From an uncultured Geobacteraceae bacterium (GTDB lineage Bacteria > Desulfobacterota > Desulfuromonadia > Geobacterales > Pseudopelobacteraceae), in NCBI GenBank assembly GCA_903879825.1, contig CAIRND010000619.1, forward strand, positions 1 to 40,504: a stretch of DNA of 40,504 nucleotides, written 5' to 3'. Below the pieces are notes generated by a model. It was not told the DNA's origin, did not search any database, and saw only the letters and a program-made list of their open reading frames with translations. Below are positions 27,090-37,457 of the stretch, piece by piece. Both the position numbers and the translations under genes were made by a program. Numbering within the stretch: position 1 is the stretch's first letter; the number at the start of each line of letters is the position of its first letter.

Positions 27090-29249
27090 CTACGTTAAAA
27101 CATCAACTCCAGTCATCGGCACCACACCCACCAACGCCCTGCGGATTGATATATCAAGATCCGTTACTGAATACGGTTTTAGGACAAAATCACTGATTCC
27201 GGTCTCCCTGGCCTGCTTTTTATTGATCGATTCGCTGAATCCGGTACAGAGGATAATCGGAAAATCCGGTCTGACATCTATCAACTCCAAGGCCAGTTCC
27301 TTACCGGAGAGCCCCGGCATAGTCATATCTGTAATAACCAGATCGAAAGCATACGGATCAGAGCGGAAAAGATTCAGAGCTTCAACGCTGCTTGACGTTG
27401 CCGTTACAAAGTAACCAAGAGATTCGAGCAGTTCCTGCCCTAATTCTACCAGCACTGTTTCATCGTCAACAAAAAGAATACGTTCAGCGCCGCCCCTGAG
27501 TGGAACATCAGCTTTGTTGATATGCGTGATCTCATCCGCAATCTTCGGGAAATAAATCTTAAATGTTGTTCCCTTCCCCGGCACGCTATAAGCGCTGATT
27601 GCCCCGCCATGGCTCTTAACAATTCCCTGCACCACTGCCAGCCCCATACCGGTTCCTTCGCCTATTTTTTTGGTGGTGAAATAGGGATCAAATATTCGTT
27701 CCTTGACAGCTCTATGCATACCATGTCCAGTGTCACTGACCTCCAACAGCACATATGCCCCGGGAGTGAGATCGGAGTGAAGCGCAATAAGTGCTGCATC
27801 AGCAGTAATATCCGACACAGATACATTCAGAATACCTCCCTTAGTACGCATTGCATGAGCCGCGTTGGTTCCCATATTCATCAACACCTGGTGGAGTTGG
27901 GTTTCATCGGCCAGAACCGTGCATCCGTCAGGCAATGTGGTATTCTGCTGGTGAATCTCGACTGTAGTCGGCAGTGTAGAACGGAGTAATTTCAAGACCT
28001 CTTCGATTACTGGGCCCACCTGCACTGGCTTCCGTTCCAGTTCGCTCTGGCGGCTGAAAACCAGAATACCGTTCACCAAGTCCCTGGCACGTTCGCTCGC
28101 AACCAGTACTCTTTCCAGATCGCGTTGCGCGGCATCATTGGTCAGCTTGCACTTCGCCAGACCAGTATAACCAATTATTGCGGTCAGGATATTGTTGAAA
28201 TCGTGGGCGATACCTCCGGCAAGTGTCCCAATCGCCTCCATCTTCTGTGACTGACGTAACTCGCGCTCCAGTTTTTTGCTTGTTGTTATGTCGCGGCCTT
28301 CCGGAATAAGAATCAAAACATTGCCGTCTTTATCCAGTATCGGTTTCAGCGAAAAATCGATTGCAGAGTGTTTCCCATTGAGGCCCTGATGTTCTGTTTC
28401 GAAACGTACGAAGTTACCCGACGCCGCCTCTTTGACGGCATTCCGGATTTTATCCTGCAATGCTTTCGAATGAGACCACCACGGGGTTTCCCAGAAGTGA
28501 CGTCCCAGTACTGCTGACTCATTTATGCCGCAAAAATCCAAAGCGGTTTTATTTACCTCCAACAGGACACCTTCAGGGGTCAACAATCCGATCATCTGAA
28601 AGGTCTGGTTAAAAATAGCACGAAATTTCAGCTCACTTTGGCGCAATGCCTCCTGAACAATCTCACGGTCTTCGATCTCCTCTTCAAGACGTGCCGCCTG
28701 TTCCTGAAGCGACTCCTGCGTAGCCTGCCGTTCGGCAATTTCATCCTCCAATTGCCGGTTGGCAATCGAAAGGTCTGTTGTCCGTTCTTCTACTCGCCTT
28801 TCCAGATTATTATTTGCTTCTTGAAGTTTTCTGGTTAGTTCACGGTTGTGCAAGTGGACTCCAATACGAGCCAGCAACTCCTCCCGCTGAAAAGGCTTGG
28901 TGATATAATCAACAGCCCCGACGGTAAGGCCCTTTACTTTATGTCCGGTTTCGGCAAGAGCCGTCATAAATATTACGGGGATATCTTTTGTCCCTTCAAG
29001 GAGCTTTAACCTGCGGCAGGTCTCATAGCCGTCGATCCCCGGCATCATAACGTCGAGCAGAATGAGATCCGGCCGGGCATAATCAGCTCTCTGGATGGCA
29101 CTCTCACCATCTTCGGCTACGAGAATAGTGTAATTGCACTCCACCAGACAATCGCGCACGACGGAGAGATTGTTGACATCGTCATCGACCGTCAGAATGA
29201 CCGGTTTATGCCCGCCGTATGTGGTTGAAATTTGTGCATGTGCATTCAT
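27090..29249 (-). CDS. REC-PAS-hybrid histidine kinase-REC
   Basis: N-terminal REC ([10 protein letters not shown]...[13 protein letters not shown]), [36 protein letters not shown]-terminal [20 protein letters not shown] overlap with upstream kinase. Confidence 0.93.
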   Translation of the reverse strand: MNAHAQISTTYGGHKPVILTVDDDVNNLSVVRDCLVECNYTILVAEDGESAIQRADYARPDLILLDVMMPGIDGYETCRRLKLLEGTKDIPVIFMTALAETGHKVKGLTVGAVDYITKPFQREELLARIGVHLHNRELTRKLQEANNNLERRVEERTTDLSIANRQLEDEIAERQATQESLQEQAARLEEEIEDREIVQEALRQSELKFRAIFNQTFQMIGLLTPEGVLLEVNKTALDFCGINESAVLGRHFWETPWWSHSKALQDKIRNAVKEAASGNFVRFETEHQGLNGKHSAIDFSLKPILDKDGNVLILIPEGRDITTSKKLERELRQSQKMEAIGTLAGGIAHDFNNILTAIIGYTGLAKCKLTNDAAQRDLERVLVASERARDLVNGILVFSRQSELERKPVQVGPVIEEVLKLLRSTLPTTVEIHQQNTTLPDGCTVLADETQLHQVLMNMGTNAAHAMRTKGGILNVSVSDITADAALIALHSDLTPGAYVLLEVSDTGHGMHRAVKERIFDPYFTTKKIGEGTGMGLAVVQGIVKSHGGAISAYSVPGKGTTFKIYFPKIADEITHINKADVPLRGGAERILFVDDETVLVELGQELLESLGYFVTATSSSVEALNLFRSDPYAFDLVITDMTMPGLSGKELALELIDVRPDFPIILCTGFSESINKKQARETGISDFVLKPYSVTDLDISIRRALVGVVPMTGVDVLT

Positions 29250-31684
29250 GGTCGGTTTCTCCTGTGCTGTACTGCCAAAGCAACAATGGCCTTGGTCTTA
29301 AATCCTCTCGCCAACTCACGCAGTGTGTCGGCAAAACGTGTGTAAATATTATCTTTTGCTGCCAATTCATCTGCCCAGGACTCAATTTTTAACATATCAC
29401 CCATCATGGCCAACTCGTACAATTGTTCGATCTCTGTGTCGCCAGGAGTTTCCAGCTGCACCATATTCGTATTTACATTCCGGTTATCCGGCACTATTAT
29501 ATTTTCTACTGGTGAAGTAATCCACTCGATTTCAAGCAGTCTCCCGATTTGCGCCAGTAGCAGATCTATCCGGATCGGTTTGGTCACGAAATCGTCGCAC
29601 ACGGCTATAAATGCCTCTTTATGGGCACTATCGGTGGCCGTAGCCGAGGCCCCGATAATTTTTGTTGCCATCAAGTCCCGGTTTTCACGCATTGCTGTTG
29701 CAGCCTCTACCCCATCCATCTCCGGCATTACCAGATCAAGCAGAACCATGTCGGGGCGATGCTCTTCCGCCCGCAGCAGCGCCTCCCGGCCGTCCAATGC
29801 CGTATTAAGCACAAAGCCCAGCGGCTCCAGCAACGAAACAAGCATCGAGGTATTGCCGATATTGTCGTCGACCACCAGAATCCTCTTACGTGCCCCCACA
29901 TACCCGATAACGAAGCTATCCGACTTCTCCAGAGCTACCTCATCATCCATCAGCATCGGCAGCGCCAGCTCAAACCAGAATGTACTTCCTGTGCCTGGTG
30001 CGCTTTCCACACCCATCCGGCCCTGCATAAGCGCCAGCAGGTGTTTCGTTATATTCAGCCCCAGCCCGGTACCTACTCGGATCTGTCGATCAGACACCAG
30101 TTGAGTAAATGGTTCAAAGATCGTCTCCAGCTTATCAGACGGAATGCCGACCCCGCTATCCACCACTTCAAAACGAAACAGATCAGTACCTGTATGATCA
30201 TAGCTCACCCGCATGACAACGCCGCCCCGGCGGGTATTTTTGACCGCATTGCTGAGCAGATTTAGCAGTATCTGGCGAACTTTGCGTTCATCACCCCGGA
30301 CATACGACGGCAGCGGGGTAACTTCTTCATTGGCAAATCCCAACTCTTTTTCTTTGGCCTGTAACCGGGTGAGATTAAATACCTGCTTCAAAAGAGCAGG
30401 TAGGTCAAAGACCACGTGTTCCACATCCATCTTGCAAGCTTCAATTTTGCCCACATCCAAAATGTCTGTGATCAAAGTAAGTAGATGCTCGCCGCTACCA
30501 CGCATGATGTCCAACTGCTGTCGCTGGGTTCCCGTCAAATTTTCCTGATGCTTCAGAATCTGGGCATAGCCGAGAATCGCGTTCAGCGGTGTGCGCAACT
30601 CATGGCTCATGCTGGCAAGAAAATCGCTCTTGGCCCGATTTGCCGCTTCAGCCTGCTCCTTGGCAACAGTTAGCTCTGTCGTGCGTTCATCGACCAGTTC
30701 TTCAAGATGGTCGCGATGCCTTATCAGTTCTGCTTCAACAGCCTCGCGTGCCTCCACCTGTATTTCCAGCTCCTGAACATTAACCTGCAGTTCATTCTGG
30801 ATCTGCTCTAACTCCATCACGTTTTCCTCAAGCGCTTCCTCCCGATCCCGAATGGCACCAGACATTCGGTTGAATTCAGCGGAAAGACGACCTATTTCGC
30901 TATTGGGAGAGATAACGTTAACCGTATTGTATTCTCCATTGCCAAGCTCTTTTGCCGCATTGATGAGTGCGTATAAGGGGCGGGTCAGAAAGGTAATGAA
31001 CATATAGAGCAGACCAATCCCAACGGTGGAAAACAGAACTGCCAATATTCCGCTTCGTACGATAATTTGCTGTTCGGACCTACTCATTACCTCCTTCGAG
31101 ATACCGATCCGCACCCAGCCAACCTGTTCACTGACCGGTGGCGCAGAGCCTCCGCCCCCGTCCAGGAGATACAGCCCTTCAGCTGCTTTGACAGTGACCA
31201 CTGGGACAATAAATTCAAAAACATTGTCATGCTCGAAAAAGCTGGTTGCTCTATCAGGATCTATGGCCAATAATTCTTTCAGGGGGAACTTTATGCCTTC
31301 GTGAAGCAAGACATTTGAATCTTTATTGAGGAAAGAAACAAAGGCGACGTCTTTAATCGCCATCAATGGTCGGGCAGAGATTTTCAACTGTTCAAGGTTT
31401 TCAGACAACAACGACAGCTCCGCATTTCTGGCGACGATGACGGCTATTGTCTCCCCTTTTTTGATAATTTCATTCTTGAGTATTTTTCTTTCGGTGGAGA
31501 TTGATTCGATTGTGTACCCGGCCGAAATGATGATTATCAACGGGAACAGGAACAGGACCGCCTGCCATCTGAAGGTTAGCGGAACCGCCGCCTTTAATCG
31601 GTCAATTAACCCGGATTTCCATAGTCTGAGCACCGGATTACCACCCGTCATGAGTTTATCTGCCGCTGGAGGTTTCACTATCAC
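29246..31684 (-). CDS. Membrane hybrid histidine kinase (periplasmic sensor, HAMP, HisKA, HATPase, REC)
   Basis: Two TM segments, [59 protein letters not shown] start overlapping the upstream TAG (TAGTG). Confidence 0.92.
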   Translation of the reverse strand: MIVKPPAADKLMTGGNPVLRLWKSGLIDRLKAAVPLTFRWQAVLFLFPLIIIISAGYTIESISTERKILKNEIIKKGETIAVIVARNAELSLLSENLEQLKISARPLMAIKDVAFVSFLNKDSNVLLHEGIKFPLKELLAIDPDRATSFFEHDNVFEFIVPVVTVKAAEGLYLLDGGGGSAPPVSEQVGWVRIGISKEVMSRSEQQIIVRSGILAVLFSTVGIGLLYMFITFLTRPLYALINAAKELGNGEYNTVNVISPNSEIGRLSAEFNRMSGAIRDREEALEENVMELEQIQNELQVNVQELEIQVEAREAVEAELIRHRDHLEELVDERTTELTVAKEQAEAANRAKSDFLASMSHELRTPLNAILGYAQILKHQENLTGTQRQQLDIMRGSGEHLLTLITDILDVGKIEACKMDVEHVVFDLPALLKQVFNLTRLQAKEKELGFANEEVTPLPSYVRGDERKVRQILLNLLSNAVKNTRRGGVVMRVSYDHTGTDLFRFEVVDSGVGIPSDKLETIFEPFTQLVSDRQIRVGTGLGLNITKHLLALMQGRMGVESAPGTGSTFWFELALPMLMDDEVALEKSDSFVIGYVGARKRILVVDDNIGNTSMLVSLLEPLGFVLNTALDGREALLRAEEHRPDMVLLDLVMPEMDGVEAATAMRENRDLMATKIIGASATATDSAHKEAFIAVCDDFVTKPIRIDLLLAQIGRLLEIEWITSPVENIIVPDNRNVNTNMVQLETPGDTEIEQLYELAMMGDMLKIESWADELAAKDNIYTRFADTLRELARGFKTKAIVALAVQHRRNRP

Positions 31685-32598
31685 TAATAGACCTTTTTTG
31701 CTTTCCTGAACATTTCATCGGGTATCTCAATCCCCATTTTCTGCGCGGTATTGCCGTTTACATATAAATTGTATTTTTTGGGTGGTGACGCGGGAAGATC
31801 TCCCGCTTCACCGCCATTCAATATGGCCTGCACTTTTTCACCGATCTGTCGGCTGATCGCCTTATTATCAAAGACGAGCGCAAACAGGGAGCCCTGTTTG
31901 ACATGCGCTTCCGAGATGCCAAGCAGTGGGATATTTTTTTTGAAGGAGAACAGAAACACATTAGACATGATCGGAGCGGTCAGCAGATTGGCGTCCGGGA
32001 GTAGCAACAGCGCTCCGGTATCGGAGAGCCGGTTTACGGTATTAACCAGTTCGGATGAGCTGCCAACATTATAGATGGTCACCTGCGCAGAGTTCCCGCC
32101 GGACAGGCTCTTTACCATATTCTGGCTTCCTACGACAGAAATTTTGGAGAGTGCCGGTAAATAGCGCCGAAGGGTTGAGACATATTCACTCACTGGAGGA
32201 GCCATATACACTCCGGTGATGTTTTCCCTGTTGTTCCTGGGGGGGGCGACGACCAGGCCATAGACAACGGATATCTCAGGCGGCAGGCGCAGGGCTTCAG
32301 CGACCGCATCCACCCCCAGCGCCACGACGATCTGTGCATCCTCGCGTTCCACCACCGCATTGAGTCGGCCTTTAACATCGGATGTTGCATACTCCTTGCT
32401 CTGCATTCTCAGAGTACTCTGAATGTCAGATACAATATCTGCAACCATCGCATACTGGGTATCGCCGACTATAAGAATTTTTGCGGCACAGGCGGGGGAG
32501 GTGAACAGCAGTAAGACACAGATAAAAAACGCCGATGAGAGGAGATCTCGGCGCGCTGATACGGACAGGTAAATGTGAGGAGTAAAAACTTTCAGCAT
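31684..32598 (-). CDS. ABC_sub_bind-type periplasmic substrate-binding protein
   Basis: Signal peptide [20 protein letters not shown] then [14 protein letters not shown]...[12 protein letters not shown]...NITGVYM...[13 protein letters not shown]; start corrected to the ATG at 32598 because the 32760 start runs far into the TonB gene. Confidence 0.82.
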   Translation of the reverse strand: MLKVFTPHIYLSVSARRDLLSSAFFICVLLLFTSPACAAKILIVGDTQYAMVADIVSDIQSTLRMQSKEYATSDVKGRLNAVVEREDAQIVVALGVDAVAEALRLPPEISVVYGLVVAPPRNNRENITGVYMAPPVSEYVSTLRRYLPALSKISVVGSQNMVKSLSGGNSAQVTIYNVGSSSELVNTVNRLSDTGALLLLPDANLLTAPIMSNVFLFSFKKNIPLLGISEAHVKQGSLFALVFDNKAISRQIGEKVQAILNGGEAGDLPASPPKKYNLYVNGNTAQKMGIEIPDEMFRKAKKVY

Positions 32599-32629
32599 GT
32601 AAGCAGGTTCCTGTGTATCTATCAAGAAA

Positions 32630-34738
32630 TCAAAACCGGTACGACGCGGTGACAAATCCGGAAATCCCTTCACGCGGGAAATCACCAGGAACTTTGGGCC
32701 CTGTCGCGGTAAGGTTAGACAAACCACCTGAGGTATCCGGATCCTTATAGCGCTGATCAAAGAGATTACGAACAGTAGCCTGAATTTCCAAAGTCTCGAA
32801 GAAGTTTTTCAGCGTTAACGCCACATCTACGGTAGTATTAGCGGCCACATCTGGGCGGCTGTCTCCCAATGCGCGTGGACGAGGGCCGGTCCAGAGCACG
32901 TCGCTATGCAGGGTGGTATATTTATTAAGACTATAGTTGAGACTGCCGCCGGCGCGTTGCGACGGCACAGAGGGGAGTCGCCGACCGGAGCTGTCACGCG
33001 GGTCCTGCCAAGCATAGTTCGTCTTCCAGGAGAGATCAGAGCCAACAGCGCCGTTCAGCCCCAGTTCGACACCCTGGGTTGTAGAATTACCGATATTGGC
33101 AAAGCGGGGGACGGGGGCGACGGTTGTATCCCAGACGATCAGATCGCTGATAGAACTATAGAAGTAGTTAAGCCCAGTGCCAAGAAAACGGTTAAAACGG
33201 TAGGCAAGAGCAGCCTCGTAGGTCTTGATTCTTTCCGGTTTAAGGTTGACATTGCCGAGCACGACCGGATTGTTGGCATCGTAAAGTTCGACAAAGCTGG
33301 GAGCCCGGAAAGCCTGTCCATAGAGCAGTTTCAGATCGGCGTTGTCCAGAAAGCTCCACACCAGACCGACGCGTGGGTTAACGGTATCGCCAAAATCACT
33401 GTAATGATCATAGCGCACCCCGGCGGTGAGATTAACCTGCGCCGGCAATTGCCACTCGTCTTGCATGTAGGTCGCTAAAATATGGCGCGTTGCATTTTTG
33501 TTCCAATTGGCAACGTCTTGTACCGGGCCGATAGAGGAGAAGTTATTCGGATCAAAGTTGGCCCGCTGACTGACATCGTACTGTTCCATGAGTTCGAATG
33601 ATACACCAGCGACAAGATGATTGTTCTTGAACGGATCCCAATCAAACTGCTGTTCATAGCCTATGGTTCTGGTCTTCACCAGCGGTTCACCGATCATGCC
33701 GTTTGGAAAACTGCCGCCGAAACCGTTCGGAAGAATTTTGTCCTGACCGTTTTGATCCCAGTAATCAAAATGAACTTTCATATTTGTTGAAAGCCCGTCT
33801 CTAATGCGCAAGTCATAGGCCAGTTCTGTCCAGTAGTTGACATTTACCGGGCGGTCGCCATCGGTGAGAGCAGATGCAAGCCCAATGTACAACCCCTCTT
33901 TTTTTTCGAAGTAATGCCCACGGAATGAAAGATCACCGTAGCCGACTTTTATAAATGCATCGGTTCTCCTGACACCCTGATCGGGAGTCCCTGGGGCCTG
34001 AGAAAATGGTGTTCCAGACAGTGTATCAGCTCCTACTGTCAGCTTGTCGCCGTTGCTCTTGTATTGATCAAGACTGCCGGAAATCGTCAGCTTGTCGCCG
34101 AAACTTCTGCCCCCCACCAGACTTGCCTTATAGGTTTCGAAGCTCCCACCTCCCGCCTTCAACTCCAGGCCGTTGATCTCTTGGGCAGTACGGGTAATGA
34201 TGTTAATGGTGGCGACAAATGCGCTGTTGCCATAGAGGGCCGAGCCGGGTCCTCGCACCACCTCAACCTGTCGGATGTTTTCCACAGGAAGTGTGCCGGC
34301 CAGATTGTAAAGGATGGAGCTCCCGTTCATATTTCTATTCAGGGAGTGGCCGTCGATCATGACCAGAATTTTTTCGCTGAGCGAGGTTCTAATTCCGCGA
34401 ACCTCAATCATCATGGTGCCATATTCGTTGATTGATATCCCGAAGCCAGGCACCATTTTTAGCACATCCACGAGGGTACGTGCCCCCATGTCCTTGATCT
34501 GATCAGCGGTGATTATTGTAGCAATGGCGGGGGCTTTGCGCAGTGAGGTGGGTCGTTTGGTGGCAGTCACAAGGTCATATTCTTCGACAAACATCAGCAG
34601 GTCTTTATTGTCGGTCAGGCTATGGTGCGCCGCAGCCTGTTCCTTTTGTGAGACAGACTCATCAGCCCCCTGAACCGAGCCATAGATGCCCAGGCCAACT
34701 ACCAGTGACAGACAGGCGACAAAAGCTACCTTATTCAT
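32630..34738 (-). CDS. TonB-dependent outer-membrane receptor
   Basis: Signal peptide, plug (KAPAIATIITADQIKDMGARTLVDVLKMVPGFGISINEYG...IRQVEVVRGPGSALYGNSAFVATINIITR), beta-barrel ending GFVTASYRF. Confidence 0.95.
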   Translation of the reverse strand: MNKVAFVACLSLVVGLGIYGSVQGADESVSQKEQAAAHHSLTDNKDLLMFVEEYDLVTATKRPTSLRKAPAIATIITADQIKDMGARTLVDVLKMVPGFGISINEYGTMMIEVRGIRTSLSEKILVMIDGHSLNRNMNGSSILYNLAGTLPVENIRQVEVVRGPGSALYGNSAFVATINIITRTAQEINGLELKAGGGSFETYKASLVGGRSFGDKLTISGSLDQYKSNGDKLTVGADTLSGTPFSQAPGTPDQGVRRTDAFIKVGYGDLSFRGHYFEKKEGLYIGLASALTDGDRPVNVNYWTELAYDLRIRDGLSTNMKVHFDYWDQNGQDKILPNGFGGSFPNGMIGEPLVKTRTIGYEQQFDWDPFKNNHLVAGVSFELMEQYDVSQRANFDPNNFSSIGPVQDVANWNKNATRHILATYMQDEWQLPAQVNLTAGVRYDHYSDFGDTVNPRVGLVWSFLDNADLKLLYGQAFRAPSFVELYDANNPVVLGNVNLKPERIKTYEAALAYRFNRFLGTGLNYFYSSISDLIVWDTTVAPVPRFANIGNSTTQGVELGLNGAVGSDLSWKTNYAWQDPRDSSGRRLPSVPSQRAGGSLNYSLNKYTTLHSDVLWTGPRPRALGDSRPDVAANTTVDVALTLKNFFETLEIQATVRNLFDQRYKDPDTSGGLSNLTATGPKVPGDFPREGISGFVTASYRF

Positions 34739-34844
34739 GCGATGTCCCTCCTCGGTGGTAGCGGATACTCATCGCACCGTATATTCTTTTATTAATATTT
34801 CTGTAACTTGGTTTGACCCTTCATGTTTGATACGTTATCTTTTA

Positions 34845-36176
34845 TTAGAGAGTGACTGGTGCCTGCTGCTTGCGTAGGATCTTGTCAGCATACATTAGTT
34901 CGTCAGCTTTTTTGAGAGTCTCTGGTATTTTTTCACCAGTAGCAGCTGTAGCTCCACCCAACGATATTCTTACTGAAGGCTCACCATTATTAGCATTGTA
35001 AATTTCAACACAAGACCTAATTCGCTCAATTGCTATTACTGCTTCCTCATAGTCCATTTCTCGAAGAAGTACCACAAATTCGTCGCCACCCGTGCGAGCT
35101 ACGATATCATTCCCACGAAATACCATTTGTAAAATAGTGGCAGCACCTTTAATTACCTGGTCGCCAGCACCGTGCCCCAGCGTATCATTGACCTGTTTTA
35201 GTCCATCAAGATCGGCGACTATAATGCTAACGGGAAACTGCCTGCCACGAGCAGCAAGTTCAAGCTCAGCATCGAAAAAAGCCCTGTTGTAGAGTCCTGT
35301 TAATGAATCATGGGTGCTTTGGAATTTCAAGAGGCCTTCTGTTTTCTTACGGACTGTTATGTCACGAGATACTCCAACAAATTCCTTAATTTTTCCATCC
35401 GAATCAGTGATTGCAGAAATTACCACCTCAACATTGATGACCCTTCCATCCTGACAAACCTGCTCGATCTCGATAACTTCGGGTTGAGAATCTGCGACAT
35501 GGTGATTTTGAGCATTCACTATTTCATTAGATAAAGCTTTGCGCAATGTGGCAAGAGATTCTGGAGTCATAGCTTGTTCAATTGGTTCTTGTAGTGCTTC
35601 AGCGACACTCAGGCCGCGAAGCCCGGCAATTGAAGGGCTAATATAAGTAAAATGTTCCATAGAGCGGTCAAGAGTCCAAATAACATCACTTACATTCTCA
35701 GCAATGTGCCGTAAACGTTCTTCGCTCTCTCGTATTGCATCTGCCTGCTGCTGAAGCTTTATATTGTTTTCTAAAAGCTGCCGATTCATACCTTCAAGTT
35801 CGTTACGAGATTTTTCAAGCTGCTTAACCATCATGTTAAAGGATTCGGAAAAATCACCCATAAAATCTACTCGCTGGGTGAAATCTCCCGATGAAACCAT
35901 TTTGGTCTGCCAGGTCAGGTGGTTTAACGATGCTTGTAATGCCTTAATAGCTCCGGGCATATATCCTTTTGCAGTGACTTTATAATTCAAGTTACCAGAT
36001 GCAAAAGCCATGATAGCCGTTCTAACTTCCAATAAAGATGCGTATAGCTCTGAATAACCTCCTACTCCTATTAACTCAGGTGGTTCCGCAGAGACCCCCT
36101 GTGCTGTAAGGAGGTCATGCAGGTTCTTAACTGCTACATCAAAAAGATCTACGTTGTTTTCTGCTGCCTTAGTCAT
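34845..36176 (-). CDS. Cytoplasmic HAMP-like/PAS diguanylate cyclase (GGDEF)
   Basis: PAS, then FRGNDIVARTGGDEFVVLLRE: intact GGDEF with RxxD I-site five residues upstream; no clear TM. Confidence 0.95.
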   Translation of the reverse strand: MTKAAENNVDLFDVAVKNLHDLLTAQGVSAEPPELIGVGGYSELYASLLEVRTAIMAFASGNLNYKVTAKGYMPGAIKALQASLNHLTWQTKMVSSGDFTQRVDFMGDFSESFNMMVKQLEKSRNELEGMNRQLLENNIKLQQQADAIRESEERLRHIAENVSDVIWTLDRSMEHFTYISPSIAGLRGLSVAEALQEPIEQAMTPESLATLRKALSNEIVNAQNHHVADSQPEVIEIEQVCQDGRVINVEVVISAITDSDGKIKEFVGVSRDITVRKKTEGLLKFQSTHDSLTGLYNRAFFDAELELAARGRQFPVSIIVADLDGLKQVNDTLGHGAGDQVIKGAATILQMVFRGNDIVARTGGDEFVVLLREMDYEEAVIAIERIRSCVEIYNANNGEPSVRISLGGATAATGEKIPETLKKADELMYADKILRKQQAPVTL

Positions 36177-36179
36177 TTG

Positions 36180-36701
36180 CTATACTACCGCCTTTGCTTC
36201 AAATCGGCAGGTGCGGTCACCAGTACACCAACAATCAACTTCTTTTACAATAAACTTCATCCCTGAAAAACATTCCAATAAAGAGGATATAAAACCTTCA
36301 TCATAACTGCAGATTTCGTAGTCAAGTTCCGGCAGTCCGGAGCAGTCCAGATCTTCTGAGACTGTCACGGTTATTTCGCCCTTTTCTAAATCCGCTTTTT
36401 CAACGCGTAAAATTCCAATGCCAAGCTCTTTAAGAACTTCCTGCAACTCACGAACAAATTCGTTCAGATCCGTTGTCGGTGTAAGCATATGCTCATAAAA
36501 CTCTTTCCCGGCCAGAGCGCCAGATTCATAGAATATCTTGTCAGTTTCTTCCGTTCCAACATGCTGTTCAATCACATCTCGAAAAGCAAACTGCAGCAAA
36601 CGATAGACTTCAAGGCGTGTAGTATTACCCAGGTTAGGTCGTCCCGCTTCAATGTCTCCAAGAAGACTCCACGAAAATTTATATTTACGATCACTGTTCA
36701 T
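36180..36701 (-). CDS. V4R (4-vinyl reductase) domain protein, putative small-molecule sensor
   Basis: C-terminal EICSYDEGFISSLLECFSGMKFIVKEVDCWCTGDRTCRFEA typical of V4R; stop 3 nt before the GGDEF start. Confidence 0.87.
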   Translation of the reverse strand: MNSDRKYKFSWSLLGDIEAGRPNLGNTTRLEVYRLLQFAFRDVIEQHVGTEETDKIFYESGALAGKEFYEHMLTPTTDLNEFVRELQEVLKELGIGILRVEKADLEKGEITVTVSEDLDCSGLPELDYEICSYDEGFISSLLECFSGMKFIVKEVDCWCTGDRTCRFEAKAVV

Positions 36702-36742
36702 AAATCCACCTTCTCAATTTAATGGGCCATGTTAGTTAACGA

Positions 36743-37327
36743 TCAATCGTTTACATTCAATCGCTCTATTGCATGGCGGATTTTAGCCCTGGTTTCCCCG
36801 GAATCGCTCTGAATATGAAACGCTTCGATCTCCTCACGATGCAAATGTACGTTAATAGAATGTCCACCTGAAGCTAATCGCATAGTATGAATTTCTCTCT
36901 CTGGGTTCAGTTCACCATTGTCAAAGCAGAGAACCGACAAACCAACGCTATGTTGGTCCGCTACTTCTCTTCCCAGTCTGATTAGGTCTTTTACGCCGTT
37001 TAAAAAGTGCAGTTCTTTCTGCACGAGGTGATCAAGAAAATCACAGGGTTTTCTTTCGTCTTCCGTAAATTCGAGTGCCATCAGATCTGATTCAAAGCGT
37101 ACAATCTGTGCATCTACCTTTTGGTATGAGTGGGTATTATCGGCTTGATGTAACATTAGGCTGCATTTGTCGCCTGGTTCAGTCGTTTCATGGGGTGTTC
37201 TTTTTAAGCTCAATAGCACTCCATTTTTAGAGATATTCTGAATCCGGCAATTGATTTTAGAGTCATTGAGTTGCAACCACCCATTACTGAACAAATCAAC
37301 TCGTTGTGACTGTCTTTTTTCGCTCAT
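36743..37327 (-). CDS. PilZ-domain protein
   Basis: RQSQRVDLFSNGWLQLND...CRIQNISKNGVLLSL: RxxxR and NxSxxG PilZ motifs. Confidence 0.85.
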   Translation of the reverse strand: MSEKRQSQRVDLFSNGWLQLNDSKINCRIQNISKNGVLLSLKRTPHETTEPGDKCSLMLHQADNTHSYQKVDAQIVRFESDLMALEFTEDERKPCDFLDHLVQKELHFLNGVKDLIRLGREVADQHSVGLSVLCFDNGELNPEREIHTMRLASGGHSINVHLHREEIEAFHIQSDSGETRAKIRHAIERLNVND

Positions 37328-37457
37328 AAACTAATTGTCTCCATAGTTCTTGTCTGCTCTTCCTTGTGGGAAGGGAAGGTAATCATCACGAAATTTCCTG
37401 CCGTATTCAGATGGATACTCTTTGGTCTACAGACTCAATACTTGATACAAAGTGCAA

